DNA of 64,000 nt from the NCBI RefSeq assembly GCF_002079305.1, contig NZ_CP015039.1, forward strand, positions 1,757,501 through 1,821,500, in the 5' to 3' direction. Shown here piece by piece: positions 16,369 to 25,901 of this stretch (the first letter of the stretch is position 1; the number at the start of each line of letters is the position of its first letter). The DNA is from Rhodovulum sp. P5 (GTDB lineage: Bacteria > Pseudomonadota > Alphaproteobacteria > Rhodobacterales > Rhodobacteraceae). The notes under the pieces were generated by a model. That model saw only the letters and a list, made by a program, of their open reading frames with translations, did not search any database and had not been told where the DNA came from. A program made the position numbers and the translations under genes.

Positions 16369-18021
16369 CTATCCGCCCAACAAGGCACGGGCGGCGGCGC
16401 GGGCCTCGTCCGTGATCGTGTCGCCCGCGACCATGCGGGCGATCTCATCCACCCGCGCAAGCGGATCGAGCGGCGCGACGGTGGAGAAGGTCGCCCCGTC
16501 TTCCACCCGCTTTTCGACGCGCCAGTGATGCGCCCCCCGCGCAGCTACCTGCGGTGAGTGGGTGACGACCAGAACCTGCGCGGTCTGGCTGAGCGCGGCC
16601 AGCCGCCGCCCGACGGCATCAGCGGTGGCGCCGCCCACGCCGCGGTCGATTTCGTCGAAGATCAGGGTCAGCGGGCTTGCGCCGTGGGCCAGGCAGACCT
16701 TCAGCGCCAGCAGGAAGCGCGACAACTCCCCGCCCGAGGCGATCTTGTTCAGCGGTCCGGCGGGCGCGCCTGGGTTGGTGGCGACGGTGAAGGCGACGGC
16801 GTCGCAACCCTCGGGCCCCGGCGGGCCTTCGGACAGGTTCGTGGCGAATTGCGCGCGTTCCAGTTTCAGGGGGGCCAGTTCCCGGGCCATGGCCGCATCC
16901 AGCCGCGTGGCGGCCGCCCGCCGGGTGTCGGTCAACTCCTGCGCGGCCCGGTCATAGGCGGCCTGCGCCGAAGTGGCGGCATCGCGCAGGGTGGCAAGGT
17001 CCCCCTCGCCGGCGTCCAGCGCGTCCAGCCGGGTGCGCAGATCGCCGGCCAGACCGGCAAGGTCGTCGGGCAGCACCCCATGCTTGCGGGCCAGCGCACG
17101 GATCGCGAAGAGCCGCTCCTCGGCCGCCTCCAGCGCGCCGGGGTCGAAATCGAGCGCCTCGATGCAGTCTTCCACCGCCTGCACGGCCTCTCCCAGTTCG
17201 ACAAGCGCCCGGGACAGCGCTGCAATCGCGGGGTCAAGCCGGTCCTCCGCCCGGTCGGCAGCCCCTTCCAGCCAGCGCAGCGCATCGCCCATGCGCCCCT
17301 CTGCCCCCTCCCCGGGGCCAAGGGCGGCATGGGCGCGCGCGATATCTTCGCGGATACGGTCAGCCGCCTGCATCGCGCGGCGGCGGGCATCAAGCTCTGC
17401 CTCTTCCCCGGGCTGCGGGTCCAGCCGGTCGAGTTCCGCAACCGCGTGGCGCAGGAAATCCTCTTCCGCACCAAGGGCGGCAAGCGCCTCTTCCGCCTCT
17501 GCCAACGCCTTTTCCGCCCGTGCGCGCTCCCGCCATGCCTGCCGGACGGCGGCGACCCGCGGTTCGAGACCACCGAATTCATCCAGCAGCTTGCGGTGGA
17601 TGCGCGGGTTCAGAAGACCCCGGTCATCCTGCTGGCCATGCAGTTCGACCAGCGTGTCCGACAGCGCGCGCAGGACCTCTCCGCTCACCCGGCGGTCATT
17701 GACCCAGCCGGTCTTGCGGCCCTCGGGCGTGTTCACGCGGCGCAGGATCAACTCGTCCTCTGCCGGCAGTCCGGCCTCCTCCAGCACCGCGCGCGCGGCG
17801 TGACCGGGGGGCAGGTCGAACACCGCGACCACCTCTCCCTGCGCGGCGCCGGGGCGCACCAGTTCCGCGCGCCCGCGCCAGCCCAGAACGAAGCCCAGCG
17901 CATCGAGAAGGATCGATTTGCCCGCGCCGGTTTCGCCGGTCAGCACGTTCAGACCCGGCTGGAAGGCAAGATCCAGCCGGTCGATAATCAGCATGTCCCG
18001 GATGTCGAGACTGCGCAGCAT
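16369..18021 (-). CDS. recN: DNA repair protein RecN
   Basis: RecN is an SMC-like ATPase that helps repair DNA double-strand breaks. The 550-residue protein has an N-terminal ATPase half with Walker A GETGAGKS (29-36), a central coiled coil rich in Ala, Glu and Arg (about 155-370), and a C-terminal half with the ABC-type signature ASGGELSRFLLALK and Walker B LTLIFDEIDRGVGG. Length is typical. Q-loop sequence ELHGQQD is present. It follows bamD by 20 bases in the same direction, the order seen in related Rhodobacterales, and is probably co-transcribed. Confidence 0.95.
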   Translation of the reverse strand: MLRSLDIRDMLIIDRLDLAFQPGLNVLTGETGAGKSILLDALGFVLGWRGRAELVRPGAAQGEVVAVFDLPPGHAARAVLEEAGLPAEDELILRRVNTPEGRKTGWVNDRRVSGEVLRALSDTLVELHGQQDDRGLLNPRIHRKLLDEFGGLEPRVAAVRQAWRERARAEKALAEAEEALAALGAEEDFLRHAVAELDRLDPQPGEEAELDARRRAMQAADRIREDIARAHAALGPGEGAEGRMGDALRWLEGAADRAEDRLDPAIAALSRALVELGEAVQAVEDCIEALDFDPGALEAAEERLFAIRALARKHGVLPDDLAGLAGDLRTRLDALDAGEGDLATLRDAATSAQAAYDRAAQELTDTRRAAATRLDAAMARELAPLKLERAQFATNLSEGPPGPEGCDAVAFTVATNPGAPAGPLNKIASGGELSRFLLALKVCLAHGASPLTLIFDEIDRGVGGATADAVGRRLAALSQTAQVLVVTHSPQVAARGAHHWRVEKRVEDGATFSTVAPLDPLARVDEIARMVAGDTITDEARAAARALLGG

Positions 18022-18041
18022 GGCACCCCTTTACGGTCAGG

Positions 18042-18881
18042 CTAGAGCCATTCGCCCTTGATCATCTGGCGATAGACCTTGCGCAGCCAGCCCGTTCCCT
18101 TGGCTTCGGGGGCCAGCCCCTCCCCCTTCAGCAGGTTATAGGCGTCCTCGTACCACTGCGTCCCCTGGAAATTGTGACCGAGGATCGCACCCGCCGTCTG
18201 CGCCTCGTCATCGAGGCCCAGCGCCAGATAGGCCTCGACCAAGCGGTACAGCGCCTCGGCAGTGTGGGTGGTGGTCTGGAAATCCTCGACCACGACGCGG
18301 AAGCGATTGATCGACGCGGTGTAATGCCCACGCTTGAGGTAATAGCGCCCGACTTCCATCTCTTTCGCGGCGAGGTGATTGAAGGCAAGGTCGAATTTCA
18401 GGATGGCGGACTGGGCGTATTCGCTGTCGGGATAGCGTTCGATCACGGTGCGAAGCGCCTGCAACGCCTGATAGGTCAGCCCTTGGTCGCGCCCGACCTC
18501 ATCTATCTGGTCGTAATAGGACAGGGCCAGCAAATACTGCGCATAGGCCGCGTCTTCCTGTGCGGGGTAGAAGTCGATATAGCGCTGCGCCGTGATCCGC
18601 GCGTTTTCATAGTCGCGGCTGCGGTGGTAGGAATAGGCCTGCATGATCAGCGCCCGCCGGGCCCATTCGGAATAGGGATAAAGCCGTTCGACCTCGCCAA
18701 ACAGGCGGGCGGCCTCTTCCGGCTCCCGGTTCTGTTCCAGTTCGAATTCGGCCTTGTTGTAGATCTGGCGGGCGGTCAGGCTTTCCAGCGGGGCTTCCTT
18801 GGTGCCGCCACCACAGGATGCGAGAAGCACCACCGCAAGACCAGCCCCGAACGCCCGGATGCGCATGCTTCTTTTCGTCAT
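18042..18881 (-). CDS. bamD: Outer membrane assembly lipoprotein BamD
   Basis: BamD is the essential lipoprotein partner of BamA in the machine that inserts beta-barrel proteins into the outer membrane. The 279-residue protein has a lipoprotein signal with lipobox LLASC (Cys23) and then tetratricopeptide repeats, with family blocks YNKAEFELEQ, FGEVERLYPYSEWARRA, YPDSEYAQSA, and MEVGRYYLKRGHY. The ATG at 18881 places the lipobox normally; ATG 18866 is a close alternative with AAGAAG before it. It follows lpxC by 120 bases. Both contribute to outer membrane biogenesis. Confidence 0.93.
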   Translation of the reverse strand: MTKRSMRIRAFGAGLAVVLLASCGGGTKEAPLESLTARQIYNKAEFELEQNREPEEAARLFGEVERLYPYSEWARRALIMQAYSYHRSRDYENARITAQRYIDFYPAQEDAAYAQYLLALSYYDQIDEVGRDQGLTYQALQALRTVIERYPDSEYAQSAILKFDLAFNHLAAKEMEVGRYYLKRGHYTASINRFRVVVEDFQTTTHTAEALYRLVEAYLALGLDDEAQTAGAILGHNFQGTQWYEDAYNLLKGEGLAPEAKGTGWLRKVYRQMIKGEWL

Positions 18882-19004
18882 TCGCCTGTTACCCCGTCCT
18901 TGCGACGCTGCGCGAAACCCCAACACGCCAAGCGTATCGGATCGAGGTTCGTCCTAGCATAGAAAATTGGGGGGCAAAACGCCTTTGGCCGCGATTTGCG
19001 ACGC

Positions 19005-19922
19005 TTACGCCACGGCCTTCAGATCCACGACGTTCAGCCCCGCCCCGGGAAGACGCGCGCATTGCGCGGGCGAGCAGACCTCCATCCGGAAGGCGCCCGG
19101 CCGTGCGAAGAGGGCCCGCAACAGACGGTTGGTCAGCGCATGGCCGGCGCGGATGCCGGTATAGCGGCCAAGGATCGGCGTTCCGGCCAGATACAGATCG
19201 CCCAGCGCGTCCAGCATCTTGTGGCGCACCGGTTCGTCATCATGGCGCAGCCCGTCGGGGTTCAGCACGATGTCCCCGTCGAACACCACCGCGTTGTCCA
19301 GCGATCCGCCAAGGGCCAGCCCGTTGGCGCGCATCGCTTCCACGTCCGCATTGCGGCAGAATGTCCGGCTGTCGCACAGTTCTCTCACGAAGCTGCCATT
19401 GGCCATGGACAGCGTCTTTTCCTGCCGGCCGATCGCGCCCTCGGCAAAGTCGATGGCGAAATCGATTTCAAGGTTGTTGGCCGGGGACAAGGCGGCACGG
19501 GCCTCTCCCTCAGTGACCTCGACGGTTTCGAGAATACGCACCGCCCGCACCGGCGCATCAAGACGGCGCAGCCCGCGGGCAAGGATACCCTCGACAAAGG
19601 GCGCTGCGCTGCCGTCCATAACGGGCACTTCGGGGCCGTCGATTTCGATCAGCGCGTTGTGGACACCGCATCCGGCAAGGGCGGCCATCAGGTGTTCGAC
19701 TGTCGAGACCTCGGCATTTCCGTTCGACACCATCGTGCACAGGCGCGACGGCACCACGGCATCCCAGCGCGCCGGGATCAGCGCATCGCGCCCTTCAAGA
19801 TCGGTGCGGCGGAACCAGACGCCGTATTCGGCCGAGGCTGGATGGATCGTGACCTGAACTGCACGACCGGAATGCAATCCGGTTCCGGAAAAGGATATCG
19901 GCGCTTTCAATGTCGTTTGCAC
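19005..19922 (-). CDS. lpxC: UDP-3-O-acyl-N-acetylglucosamine deacetylase LpxC
   Basis: LpxC carries out the first committed step of lipid A synthesis, removing acetate from UDP-3-O-acyl-GlcNAc. The 305-residue protein has both LpxC repeats and the zinc ligands His77 (STVEHLMAAL), His234 and Asp238 (HKMLDALGDLYLAG), plus catalytic His261 (AGHALTNRLLRA). The FSGTGLHSG opening block is present. The start is GTG at 19922 with AGGTGA before it; no ATG fits. It follows ftsZ in the same direction, as in many proteobacteria, but a strong terminator after ftsZ (20194-20217) and a 321-base gap imply its own promoter. Confidence 0.96.
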   Translation of the reverse strand: MQTTLKAPISFSGTGLHSGRAVQVTIHPASAEYGVWFRRTDLEGRDALIPARWDAVVPSRLCTMVSNGNAEVSTVEHLMAALAGCGVHNALIEIDGPEVPVMDGSAAPFVEGILARGLRRLDAPVRAVRILETVEVTEGEARAALSPANNLEIDFAIDFAEGAIGRQEKTLSMANGSFVRELCDSRTFCRNADVEAMRANGLALGGSLDNAVVFDGDIVLNPDGLRHDDEPVRHKMLDALGDLYLAGTPILGRYTGIRAGHALTNRLLRALFARPGAFRMEVCSPAQCARLPGAGLNVVDLKAVA

Positions 19923-20243
19923 GGGTCACCTGCTCATCTGCATCCAAGCTTCGGCGGCTTGTTACAAGTTAACTAAGGCTGCGACCATTTGTTCACAATT
20001 CAATCTTTGCAACCTTTTGAAACATGGCACCCGTTCGCCAAGCGGATTTTCGCCAATGCAGCAAGAGCATGAAACTTATCGATAATTTTCTTCGCGCGCG
20101 CAGCAATCATCGGATCCGTCCTCACGCAATGCGCAGCATTGTTTCTCGGCCCGCACAAGCGTGGCAGTGCCCTGCCGACACCCGAAAACATGAAAGGGGC
20201 CGACGATGCGGCCCCTTCCGGTAAACTCGTTGTGCCTGGTGGC
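19923..20243. other. Gene-free stretch between ftsZ and lpxC
   Basis: This 321-base stretch holds the ftsZ terminator at its right end and an AT-rich part (about 19960-20100) that should contain the lpxC promoter. No hexamer pair stands out enough to call. A 63-codon open frame on the minus strand (20000-20191) has no ribosome site and is not called. Confidence 0.4.
20194..20217 (-). terminator. Rho-independent terminator of ftsZ
   Basis: AAGGGGCCG (20194-20202) and CGGCCCCTT (20209-20217) form a nine-pair perfect stem with a six-base loop, 27 bases after the ftsZ stop. On the minus strand it is followed by TTCATGTTTT. Confidence 0.65.
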
Positions 20244-21833
20244 TCAGTTCGCCTGGCGCCGCAGGAAGGCCGGAACCTCGATCCCGTCGCGATCCATGTC
20301 GTAGTCTTCGTCTTCCTGGTACATGGTCGCGCTGCGGGAATGCAGCGGCGGCTGTTGCCGCAGGGGCTGGGCGCCGCGCTCGGGCGCCTCGGGGCCGTGG
20401 CCCGACATGCGGTTGATCAGAACGCCGATACCGAAGCGGCCCTTTTCGGTCCGCGGCTCTTCCATGGTCGCGGCGGGCGCGGCCTGCGGCGGAACCTTGT
20501 TCACCGCCGCGCGCAGACGTTCCATCGCCTCGGGCGTCGGGGTTCCGGGCGCACGCGGTTGCGGCGCGACGACGACCTCCGGCTCGGGCTCTGCGATCAT
20601 GTGCGGTTCTTCGACCGGACGATAGGCGGGGGGCGGCAGATCGTCGGCCGCGGTCTCGGCAAAGGTGTCGTCCCCCTGCCCCGCAAGCGCCGGGTCGAAC
20701 CCGCTGAAGAGCGTCGGCTCTTCAACCTGCTGTTCCGCGACGACCTGCGCAACCGCCGGCGCGGGCTCGGCCGCCGTCTCCGGCGCCGCATCCTCGAACA
20801 GCGGCTCGGGCCGGTGCAGGGGTTCCCGCATCGGGCGGCGCGGCAGCGGAATGTCGCGGCGCACCTCGCCCACATCGATCCCGGTGGCAACGACGGACAC
20901 GCGCATCGTGCCGTCCATATCCGGGTCGAGGGTGGAGCCCACGATGATGTTCGCATCGGCATCGACCACGTCGCGAATGCGGTTCGCGGCCTCGTCCAGT
21001 TCGAACAGGGTCAGGTCGTAACCGCCGGTCACGTTGATCAGAACGCCGCGTGCGCCATTCAGGCTGATCTCGTCCAGCAGCGGGTTGGCGATGGCCTTCT
21101 CGGCCGCCTGGATCGCGCGGTCTTCGCCGTTGGCCTCTCCGGTGCCCATCATCGCCTTGCCCATTTCGTCCATCACGGCGCGGACATCGGCAAAGTCGAG
21201 GTTGATCAGGCCCGGGCGGACCATCAGGTCGGTCACGCCCTTGACGCCCTGGTAAAGCACATCGTCCGCCATCAGGAACGCCTCGGTAAAGGTCGTCTTT
21301 TCATTGGCGAGACGGAACAGGTTCTGGTTGGGGATGATGATCAGCGTATCGACCACCTTTTGCAGGCTTTCGACGCCGTCCTCGGCCTGCCGCATCCGCT
21401 TGGTGCCTTCGAACTGGAACGGCTTGGTCACCACGCCGACGGTCAGAACGCCAAGCTCGCGCGCGGCCTGCGCGATGATCGGCGCCGCCCCTGTACCGGT
21501 GCCGCCGCCCATGCCCGCGGTGATGAAGCACATATGCGCCCCGGCAAGGTGATCGACGATCTGTTCGATGCTTTCCTCGGCCGCCGCGGCGCCGACGGTC
21601 GGACGCGCCCCAGCGCCCAGCCCTTCGGTGACTTTCACACCCATCTGGATGCGCGCCTGGGCGTTGGATTGCTGCAACGCCTGCGCATCGGTGTTGGCCA
21701 CGACGAATTCCACGCCTTCCAGCCGCTTTTCGATCATGTTGTTCACTGCGTTGCCGCCAGCGCCGCCGACGCCGAACACCGTGATCCGGGGTTTGAGCTC
21801 TTCCTGCTCAGGCATGGTGAGGTTCAGTGCCAT
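20244..21833 (-). CDS. ftsZ: Cell division protein FtsZ, long C-terminal linker form
   Basis: FtsZ is the tubulin-like GTPase that forms the division ring. The 529-residue protein has the GTPase domain with [10 protein letters not shown] (about 20-29), tubulin signature [10 protein letters not shown] (about 108-117) and T7-loop [11 protein letters not shown] (about 209-219). The linker after residue 320 is about 195 residues and rich in Pro, Glu and Ala, much longer than in E. coli but usual in alphaproteobacteria. It ends with the conserved tail [12 protein letters not shown], which binds FtsA and other partners. ATG 21833 ([10 protein letters not shown]) has GGAGA before it. Unusually, two surface-protein genes separate it from ftsA. 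Confidence 0.96.
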   Translation of the reverse strand: MALNLTMPEQEELKPRITVFGVGGAGGNAVNNMIEKRLEGVEFVVANTDAQALQQSNAQARIQMGVKVTEGLGAGARPTVGAAAAEESIEQIVDHLAGAHMCFITAGMGGGTGTGAAPIIAQAARELGVLTVGVVTKPFQFEGTKRMRQAEDGVESLQKVVDTLIIIPNQNLFRLANEKTTFTEAFLMADDVLYQGVKGVTDLMVRPGLINLDFADVRAVMDEMGKAMMGTGEANGEDRAIQAAEKAIANPLLDEISLNGARGVLINVTGGYDLTLFELDEAANRIRDVVDADANIIVGSTLDPDMDGTMRVSVVATGIDVGEVRRDIPLPRRPMREPLHRPEPLFEDAAPETAAEPAPAVAQVVAEQQVEEPTLFSGFDPALAGQGDDTFAETAADDLPPPAYRPVEEPHMIAEPEPEVVVAPQPRAPGTPTPEAMERLRAAVNKVPPQAAPAATMEEPRTEKGRFGIGVLINRMSGHGPEAPERGAQPLRQQPPLHSRSATMYQEDEDYDMDRDGIEVPAFLRRQAN

Positions 21834-22318
21834 GTTGTCTCCGCCTGTTTTTGCCGCCCTGTTCCCGGGCGGCTCTCTGCCATGTCCCCTTTGGCCCTGC
21901 TCGCCCCGGGAACCCGCGTCTTTTCGGGCAGCATACCGAAATGCAAGCCCTGCGTCACCAAAAAACCGCAATTTCGCCACAAAATGTGGTTAAGGACTTG
22001 ACGGAATCTTAGCATCTATGGGTGTTCGCACAGCATCTGGTAGAGAAGTGCGGACACGCCAATAGGGCCCGCGGAAACGGTGTTCCACACGGGGCCGCAC
22101 CCCATGGACATGGGCGCATTTACATATCTGTCGGGCGGCTGCTCTGCCTGCCGGTTTCGGGCGTTTGCCCGCTTGTTATTACGTCCACCATACACCGGCA
22201 GGCGTGGAAGCGCCAGCGCAATAACCGCTGGCCGGACGGATGGCAGGACCATGACAAAGGGGCCGCGCAACAGCGCAGCCCCTTTCCGAAACTCTACGAA
22301 TGGACGTGCCCCAGGCGA
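21834..22318. promoter_or_regulatory. ftsZ upstream region: leader hairpin and GANTC-containing promoter candidate
   Basis: This 485-base gene-free stretch contains, on the minus strand, a 9-bp perfect inverted repeat in the ftsZ leader (GTTCCCGGG 21861-21869, CCCGGGAAC 21905-21913), 28-80 bases before the start. Further upstream is an extended -10 candidate, TGC-TAAGAT, followed by TC so that a GATTC (GANTC) CcrM methylation site at 22004-22008 overlaps it. The -35 is weak. A TTAACC half-site, as used by CtrA, follows at about 21985-21993. At the far end lies the terminator of the surface-protein gene (22256-22285). Confidence 0.35.
22256..22285 (-). terminator. Terminator-like hairpin after the second VPLPA-CTERM gene
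   Basis: AAAGGGGC plus GCGC (22256-22268, one unpaired C) pairs with GCGC plus GCCCCTTT (22273-22285, one unpaired A) around an AACA loop. It lies 34 bases after the stop of the 22319-22900 gene and would separate it from ftsZ. The T-run is short (TTTGTC). Confidence 0.5.
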
Positions 22319-22900
22319 TTATCCGCGTTTGGCACGCATCCCAAGAGCGCCCAGCAGCGCAAAGGCCCCGATCATCAGCGGGGCCCCGGCCGGCAGCGGC
22401 ACCGCGGGGGTAGCAGCCACATCGGCGGTGACCGTGACGGTGGCGCGGAACGACCCCGGCCCACCGAGGTCGACCGCCTCGTAAGACAGCACATTCAGGC
22501 CCGGCAGGAAATAGCTGGCTTCGGCCGTGCCGTAGCTGACCAGGGACGTGAAACCGGAATGGCTGAAGAACTCATTCCCGTTCAGGTAGACGGTCACGGT
22601 GTTGTCGACGCCGATAAGCCCCGCCAGAGAAGCGGTCGAAACATCATAGCCCGTCAGGTCGAACTCGAAGCTGAAATCGACCTCATCGACACTATAGGCA
22701 TCGCCTTCCCACACCCATTCGGACTCGGGCGTCGTGGTGCCCTGCCAATAGGTGGCATAGTTGGCATAGATCGAAACGGCGGTGCCGGTCACGTTGATGC
22801 CGCCGGCATCGTCGCGCAGTGTCGCACCGGAGGCAACGGTCGCCGCGTCCGCCGTGGCAGGCAGCGCAGCCGCAAGAATGAGAGCGGGAAGAATACGCAT
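22319..22900 (-). CDS. VPLPA-CTERM sorting domain surface protein, copy 1
   Basis: This 193-residue exported protein has a signal peptide (MRILPALILAAALPATADA, cleavage after ADA) and a C-terminal sorting tail: VPLPAG, a hydrophobic helix LMIGAFALLGALGM and a short basic end RAKRG. This is the VPLPA-CTERM signal, cut by a dedicated exosortase in Rhodobacterales. The mature domain is beta-rich, with FEFDLTGYDVSTASLAGL and VTVYLNGNEF, resembling galactose-binding-like sandwiches. It is a paralogue of the next gene (shared PxSEWVW, FDxTGYDxSTASL, GVDN, VYLNG, FTSL, YGT, FRAxV, VTAD). ATG 22900 is chosen for its GGAG. Its role at the surface or in the matrix is unknown. Confidence 0.85.
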   Translation of the reverse strand: MRILPALILAAALPATADAATVASGATLRDDAGGINVTGTAVSIYANYATYWQGTTTPESEWVWEGDAYSVDEVDFSFEFDLTGYDVSTASLAGLIGVDNTVTVYLNGNEFFSHSGFTSLVSYGTAEASYFLPGLNVLSYEAVDLGGPGSFRATVTVTADVAATPAVPLPAGAPLMIGAFALLGALGMRAKRG

Positions 22901-23009
22901 ATCTATACTCCAAGTTTTCATGTGCGGGCACGGTACGCCGCCCCGCCCGCCAGTCAAGGTGAAAGAAAATCAGGCATTACGCCTGTCAGTTGTTCCTCGT
23001 GCGCCGCCT

Positions 23010-23621
23010 TTAACGGGCCCTGCGTTCTGCGCCATAGGCCGCCAGAACACCCAGCCCCGCCAGCAAGAGCACGCCACCGGCCGGCAGCGGGACATCCCCC
23101 GAAACCGGGTCAGCCGTCACCACGACCGCCGCTCGAAAGCCCATATGCCCGCCGTCATCCGTCGCCACAAAGCGCAGGATGTTCGCCCCGGCATTGAACA
23201 GGCTTGCGTCGCTGGTGCCATAGTCATGCAAGCTGGTGAAATTCGACGTCAGCAGACTGGGCAATGCGCCGATTTCTGTCCCGTTGAGATAGACCCAGGC
23301 ATAGTTGTCCACGCCCCAAAGGCCGGACAGGGACGCCGTCGAGAGGTCATACCCGGTCATGTCGAATTCGAATTCGTAGTAGACGCTGGCCCCGCTCCAC
23401 CATGCGCCGGCCCAGACCCACTCCGACACCGGGTCGGTGACCTCGGCCGAATAGCTGCTTGCCGGATTGCTGTAAGATACGAACGGACCGTCAGGATTGG
23501 ACCCGCCCACGGCGTTGATCCCACCGACATCGCCCACACGGGTCGCGCCGCTTACCACGGTTTCGGCCTGCGCGACCGCGGGCAACAGGGCACAGGCGAC
23601 GGCACACATCATCTTGTGCAT
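23010..23621 (-). CDS. VPLPA-CTERM sorting domain surface protein, copy 2
   Basis: This 203-residue protein has the same build as its neighbour at 22319-22900: a signal peptide (MHKMMCAVACALLPAVAQA), a beta-rich domain with SEWVWAGAWW, FEFDMTGYDLSTASLSGL and WVYLNGTEIG, and a VPLPA-CTERM tail (VPLPAGG, helix LLLAGLGVLAAYG, basic ERRAR). The two clearly arose by duplication but have diverged. ATG 23621 is preceded by GGTGGAG; a GTG nine bases upstream is less likely. It follows ftsA by 79 bases in the same direction, so read-through from the division operon is possible. No exosortase gene is in the window. Confidence 0.85.
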   Translation of the reverse strand: MHKMMCAVACALLPAVAQAETVVSGATRVGDVGGINAVGGSNPDGPFVSYSNPASSYSAEVTDPVSEWVWAGAWWSGASVYYEFEFDMTGYDLSTASLSGLWGVDNYAWVYLNGTEIGALPSLLTSNFTSLHDYGTSDASLFNAGANILRFVATDDGGHMGFRAAVVVTADPVSGDVPLPAGGVLLLAGLGVLAAYGAERRAR

Positions 23622-23700
23622 CGTAAACACTCCACCAAACGCGCGCGTCCACGGGAACAGTTTACCATCCGTTTACGATTCGAGGAAGATCGACCGCCGC

Positions 23701-25035
23701 TTACCAGTTGTCGCGGAACCAGCGCACCGCGCGCTTCAGCGACCGGGCCGGATAGCGTTCGATGGGCATTTCGAAATCCCACCATTCATCCTGCGGATGC
23801 GCCGCGAACAGGCACAACCCGACAGAGGCCGCAAATCCCGGGCCCGTTGCCGATTGCGGCAGACCTTGCACGCGCAGGGGGCCGCCCGGCCGAACCTGGT
23901 TTCCGAGGATGCGGCCGGCCAGCCCGTCAAGACCGGGGATCTGGCTGCCGCCGCCGGTCAGCACGATCCGCTGGCTTGGCAGATGCTCGAACCCGGCCGC
24001 GTCTAGGCGCGCGCGCACCTCTTCCAGAATCTCTTCGACCCGCGGGCGCATGATGCCGATCAGTTCCGCGCGGCTGATGGTCCGGGTGTCACGCTCGAAA
24101 TCGCCGCTGTTGCCGCCAAGGTCGATCATCTCGCGATCATCCATGCCGGTCGCGACGACGCCGCCGAACAGGGTCTTGATCCGCTCGGCCATCGACATCG
24201 GCACCTGCAACCCGTGCGAGATATCGGCGGTCACATGGTCGCCGCCGATGCGCACGCTGTCAGCAAAGATCATGTGCTTTTTCAGGAAGATCGAGATACC
24301 CGTGGCGCCGCCGCCAAGATCGATGCAGGCCGCGCCCAGCTCCTGTTCATCCTCCACCAGCGCGGAAATCCCCGCCACATAGGCCGAGTTCGCCAGCCCC
24401 GCCAGTTCAAGGTCGCAGCGGCGGATGCAATGGGCAAGGTTCTGAAGCGCGCCCTCGCCCACGGTCAGAAGATGCATGTCGCAGGCCAGTTGCCGCCCCA
24501 TCTGCCCGCGCGGGTCGATCAGGCCCGACCGGTCGTCGAGCGCGAAGTTGACCGGCTGGGCGTGCAGGACCTCGCGCCCCGGTCCGATCTCGGGCATGTC
24601 GCAGGCGGCCAGAACGCGGGCGACGTCGGACTCGGTCACCATCCGGTCGGCAACATCCACCGTCCCGTCCAGCCCATAGGACCGCGGCGCACCGCCCGAC
24701 AGGCAGGCAATCACGTGGTCGACACGCACCTGCGCCATCTTCTGCGCGGCCTGAACAACGGTGCGGATGGCGCGTTCGGCCTCGTGCATGGCGTGGATTT
24801 CACCAAAGCGCACCCCGCGCGACCGGGTCGTTGCCGCACCGATGACCCGGAACCGGGACTGCCCGGCCAGCGCGCCGATCTGTTCCACGCCGCCCCGCGG
24901 CTCGATCGGGTCGAAACGCAGCACAAGGCAGGTGATCTTGGAACTGCCCACGTCGAGTATGGCGATCACGCCGCGATCCATGGCCTGCTGCCGCATGCGC
25001 CGCATCGCCCGCTGGGCCTGGTAAAGGTCGGTCAT
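23701..25035 (-). CDS. ftsA: Cell division protein FtsA
   Basis: FtsA is the actin-like protein that ties FtsZ filaments to the membrane. The 444-residue protein has the actin-family phosphate loop AILDVGSSKITCLV (about 25-38), the inserted 1C domain, the second phosphate motif CIDLGGGATGISIF (about 225-238) and the adenosine motif VLTGGGSQIPGL (about 357-368). It ends in RAVRWFRDNW, the amphipathic membrane-targeting helix. The ATG overlaps the ftsQ stop by four bases. Normally ftsZ follows directly; here two surface-protein genes intervene. Confidence 0.95.
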   Translation of the reverse strand: MTDLYQAQRAMRRMRQQAMDRGVIAILDVGSSKITCLVLRFDPIEPRGGVEQIGALAGQSRFRVIGAATTRSRGVRFGEIHAMHEAERAIRTVVQAAQKMAQVRVDHVIACLSGGAPRSYGLDGTVDVADRMVTESDVARVLAACDMPEIGPGREVLHAQPVNFALDDRSGLIDPRGQMGRQLACDMHLLTVGEGALQNLAHCIRRCDLELAGLANSAYVAGISALVEDEQELGAACIDLGGGATGISIFLKKHMIFADSVRIGGDHVTADISHGLQVPMSMAERIKTLFGGVVATGMDDREMIDLGGNSGDFERDTRTISRAELIGIMRPRVEEILEEVRARLDAAGFEHLPSQRIVLTGGGSQIPGLDGLAGRILGNQVRPGGPLRVQGLPQSATGPGFAASVGLCLFAAHPQDEWWDFEMPIERYPARSLKRAVRWFRDNW

Positions 25036-25901
25036 CCGTCGCGTGCTCCTGACTGAAGTCTTCTTATGCGCCTGAGGTCCTCGACCGCATCCGGGGCCAG
25101 GCGCACCGTCGGGCGCGCCGGGTTCCGCATGTCCACCACCGATATGTCGCGCGCCAGCATGTCCGACAGCTTGTCCAGCGCGATCACCCGTTCCAAAGCC
25201 GCGACAGGCCTGTCTTCGGGCAGAAGGATGCGCTGGTCGCGGTCCAACACAACGTCCCAGCGCCGTTCGCCCTGCCGGACCAGCCCGCGGATACGCCCCT
25301 GAAGCGGCCCGGTCGCCGCGATCAGACCCAACGCCTCATCCACCTTCCGGTCGGCCCCCTGCCCGGCGATCAGCGGCAGATCCGCCCGCGTCGCGCGCGT
25401 TGTCACGGCCGCAACCCGGCGCCCGGTTTCGTCCAGCAGGAACAGGCCGGTTCCGTCGCGCCAGACGACGGCCGGAACACGCTCCACCAGCTTCAGTTCC
25501 AGTATCCCGCCCGGCCGCACATGCAATTCGGCGGTCTTCACGACATCAAGGTCGGCGACCATGTCCCGCAGGGCCTTCAGATCGAGATCGAAGGACGACA
25601 TCGGAAAGTCGAGCGGCAGCATCTCGCGGATCTCGGCATCCACGGCGGGCGAGGCACCCTCGATCGCCAGAAGCCGCACCATGAATTCCGGCCGCGTCTC
25701 GATCTGGCGCCACAGGCTCTCGGCCTCTTCCTTCAGGATCAGGCGCCGGTCGGCATCGGCCAGCCAGATCAGCGGCACCGACAGCGCAATCGCCAGCGGC
25801 AGGCCGCGCAGCACCGCGCTGCGAACGGCCGGGGTCAACCACAACCGCTGCGCCCGGTACGCCCAGCGCGAGGGCGCCGGATCGCGCGCCGGATTGCTCA
25901 T
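25032..25901 (-). CDS. ftsQ: Cell division protein FtsQ
   Basis: FtsQ is a bitopic membrane protein that links early and late division proteins through FtsB/FtsL. The 289-residue protein has a cytoplasmic N-terminus, one membrane span (about 37-53, [16 protein letters not shown]), a POTRA domain ([19 protein letters not shown] region) and the FtsQ domain with [28 protein letters not shown] (quoted in part as [12 protein letters not shown]). ATG 25901 is chosen because it overlaps the ddl stop as ATGA; an ATG at 25910 is possible. The coupled order ddl-ftsQ-ftsA is standard. Confidence 0.93.
   Translation of the reverse strand: MSNPARDPAPSRWAYRAQRLWLTPAVRSAVLRGLPLAIALSVPLIWLADADRRLILKEEAESLWRQIETRPEFMVRLLAIEGASPAVDAEIREMLPLDFPMSSFDLDLKALRDMVADLDVVKTAELHVRPGGILELKLVERVPAVVWRDGTGLFLLDETGRRVAAVTTRATRADLPLIAGQGADRKVDEALGLIAATGPLQGRIRGLVRQGERRWDVVLDRDQRILLPEDRPVAALERVIALDKLSDMLARDISVVDMRNPARPTVRLAPDAVEDLRRIRRLQSGARDG

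Noticed and set aside
20000..20191. 63-codon frame between ftsZ and lpxC
   Set aside because: No ribosome site, overlaps nothing conserved and runs into the ftsZ terminator; more likely promoter DNA.
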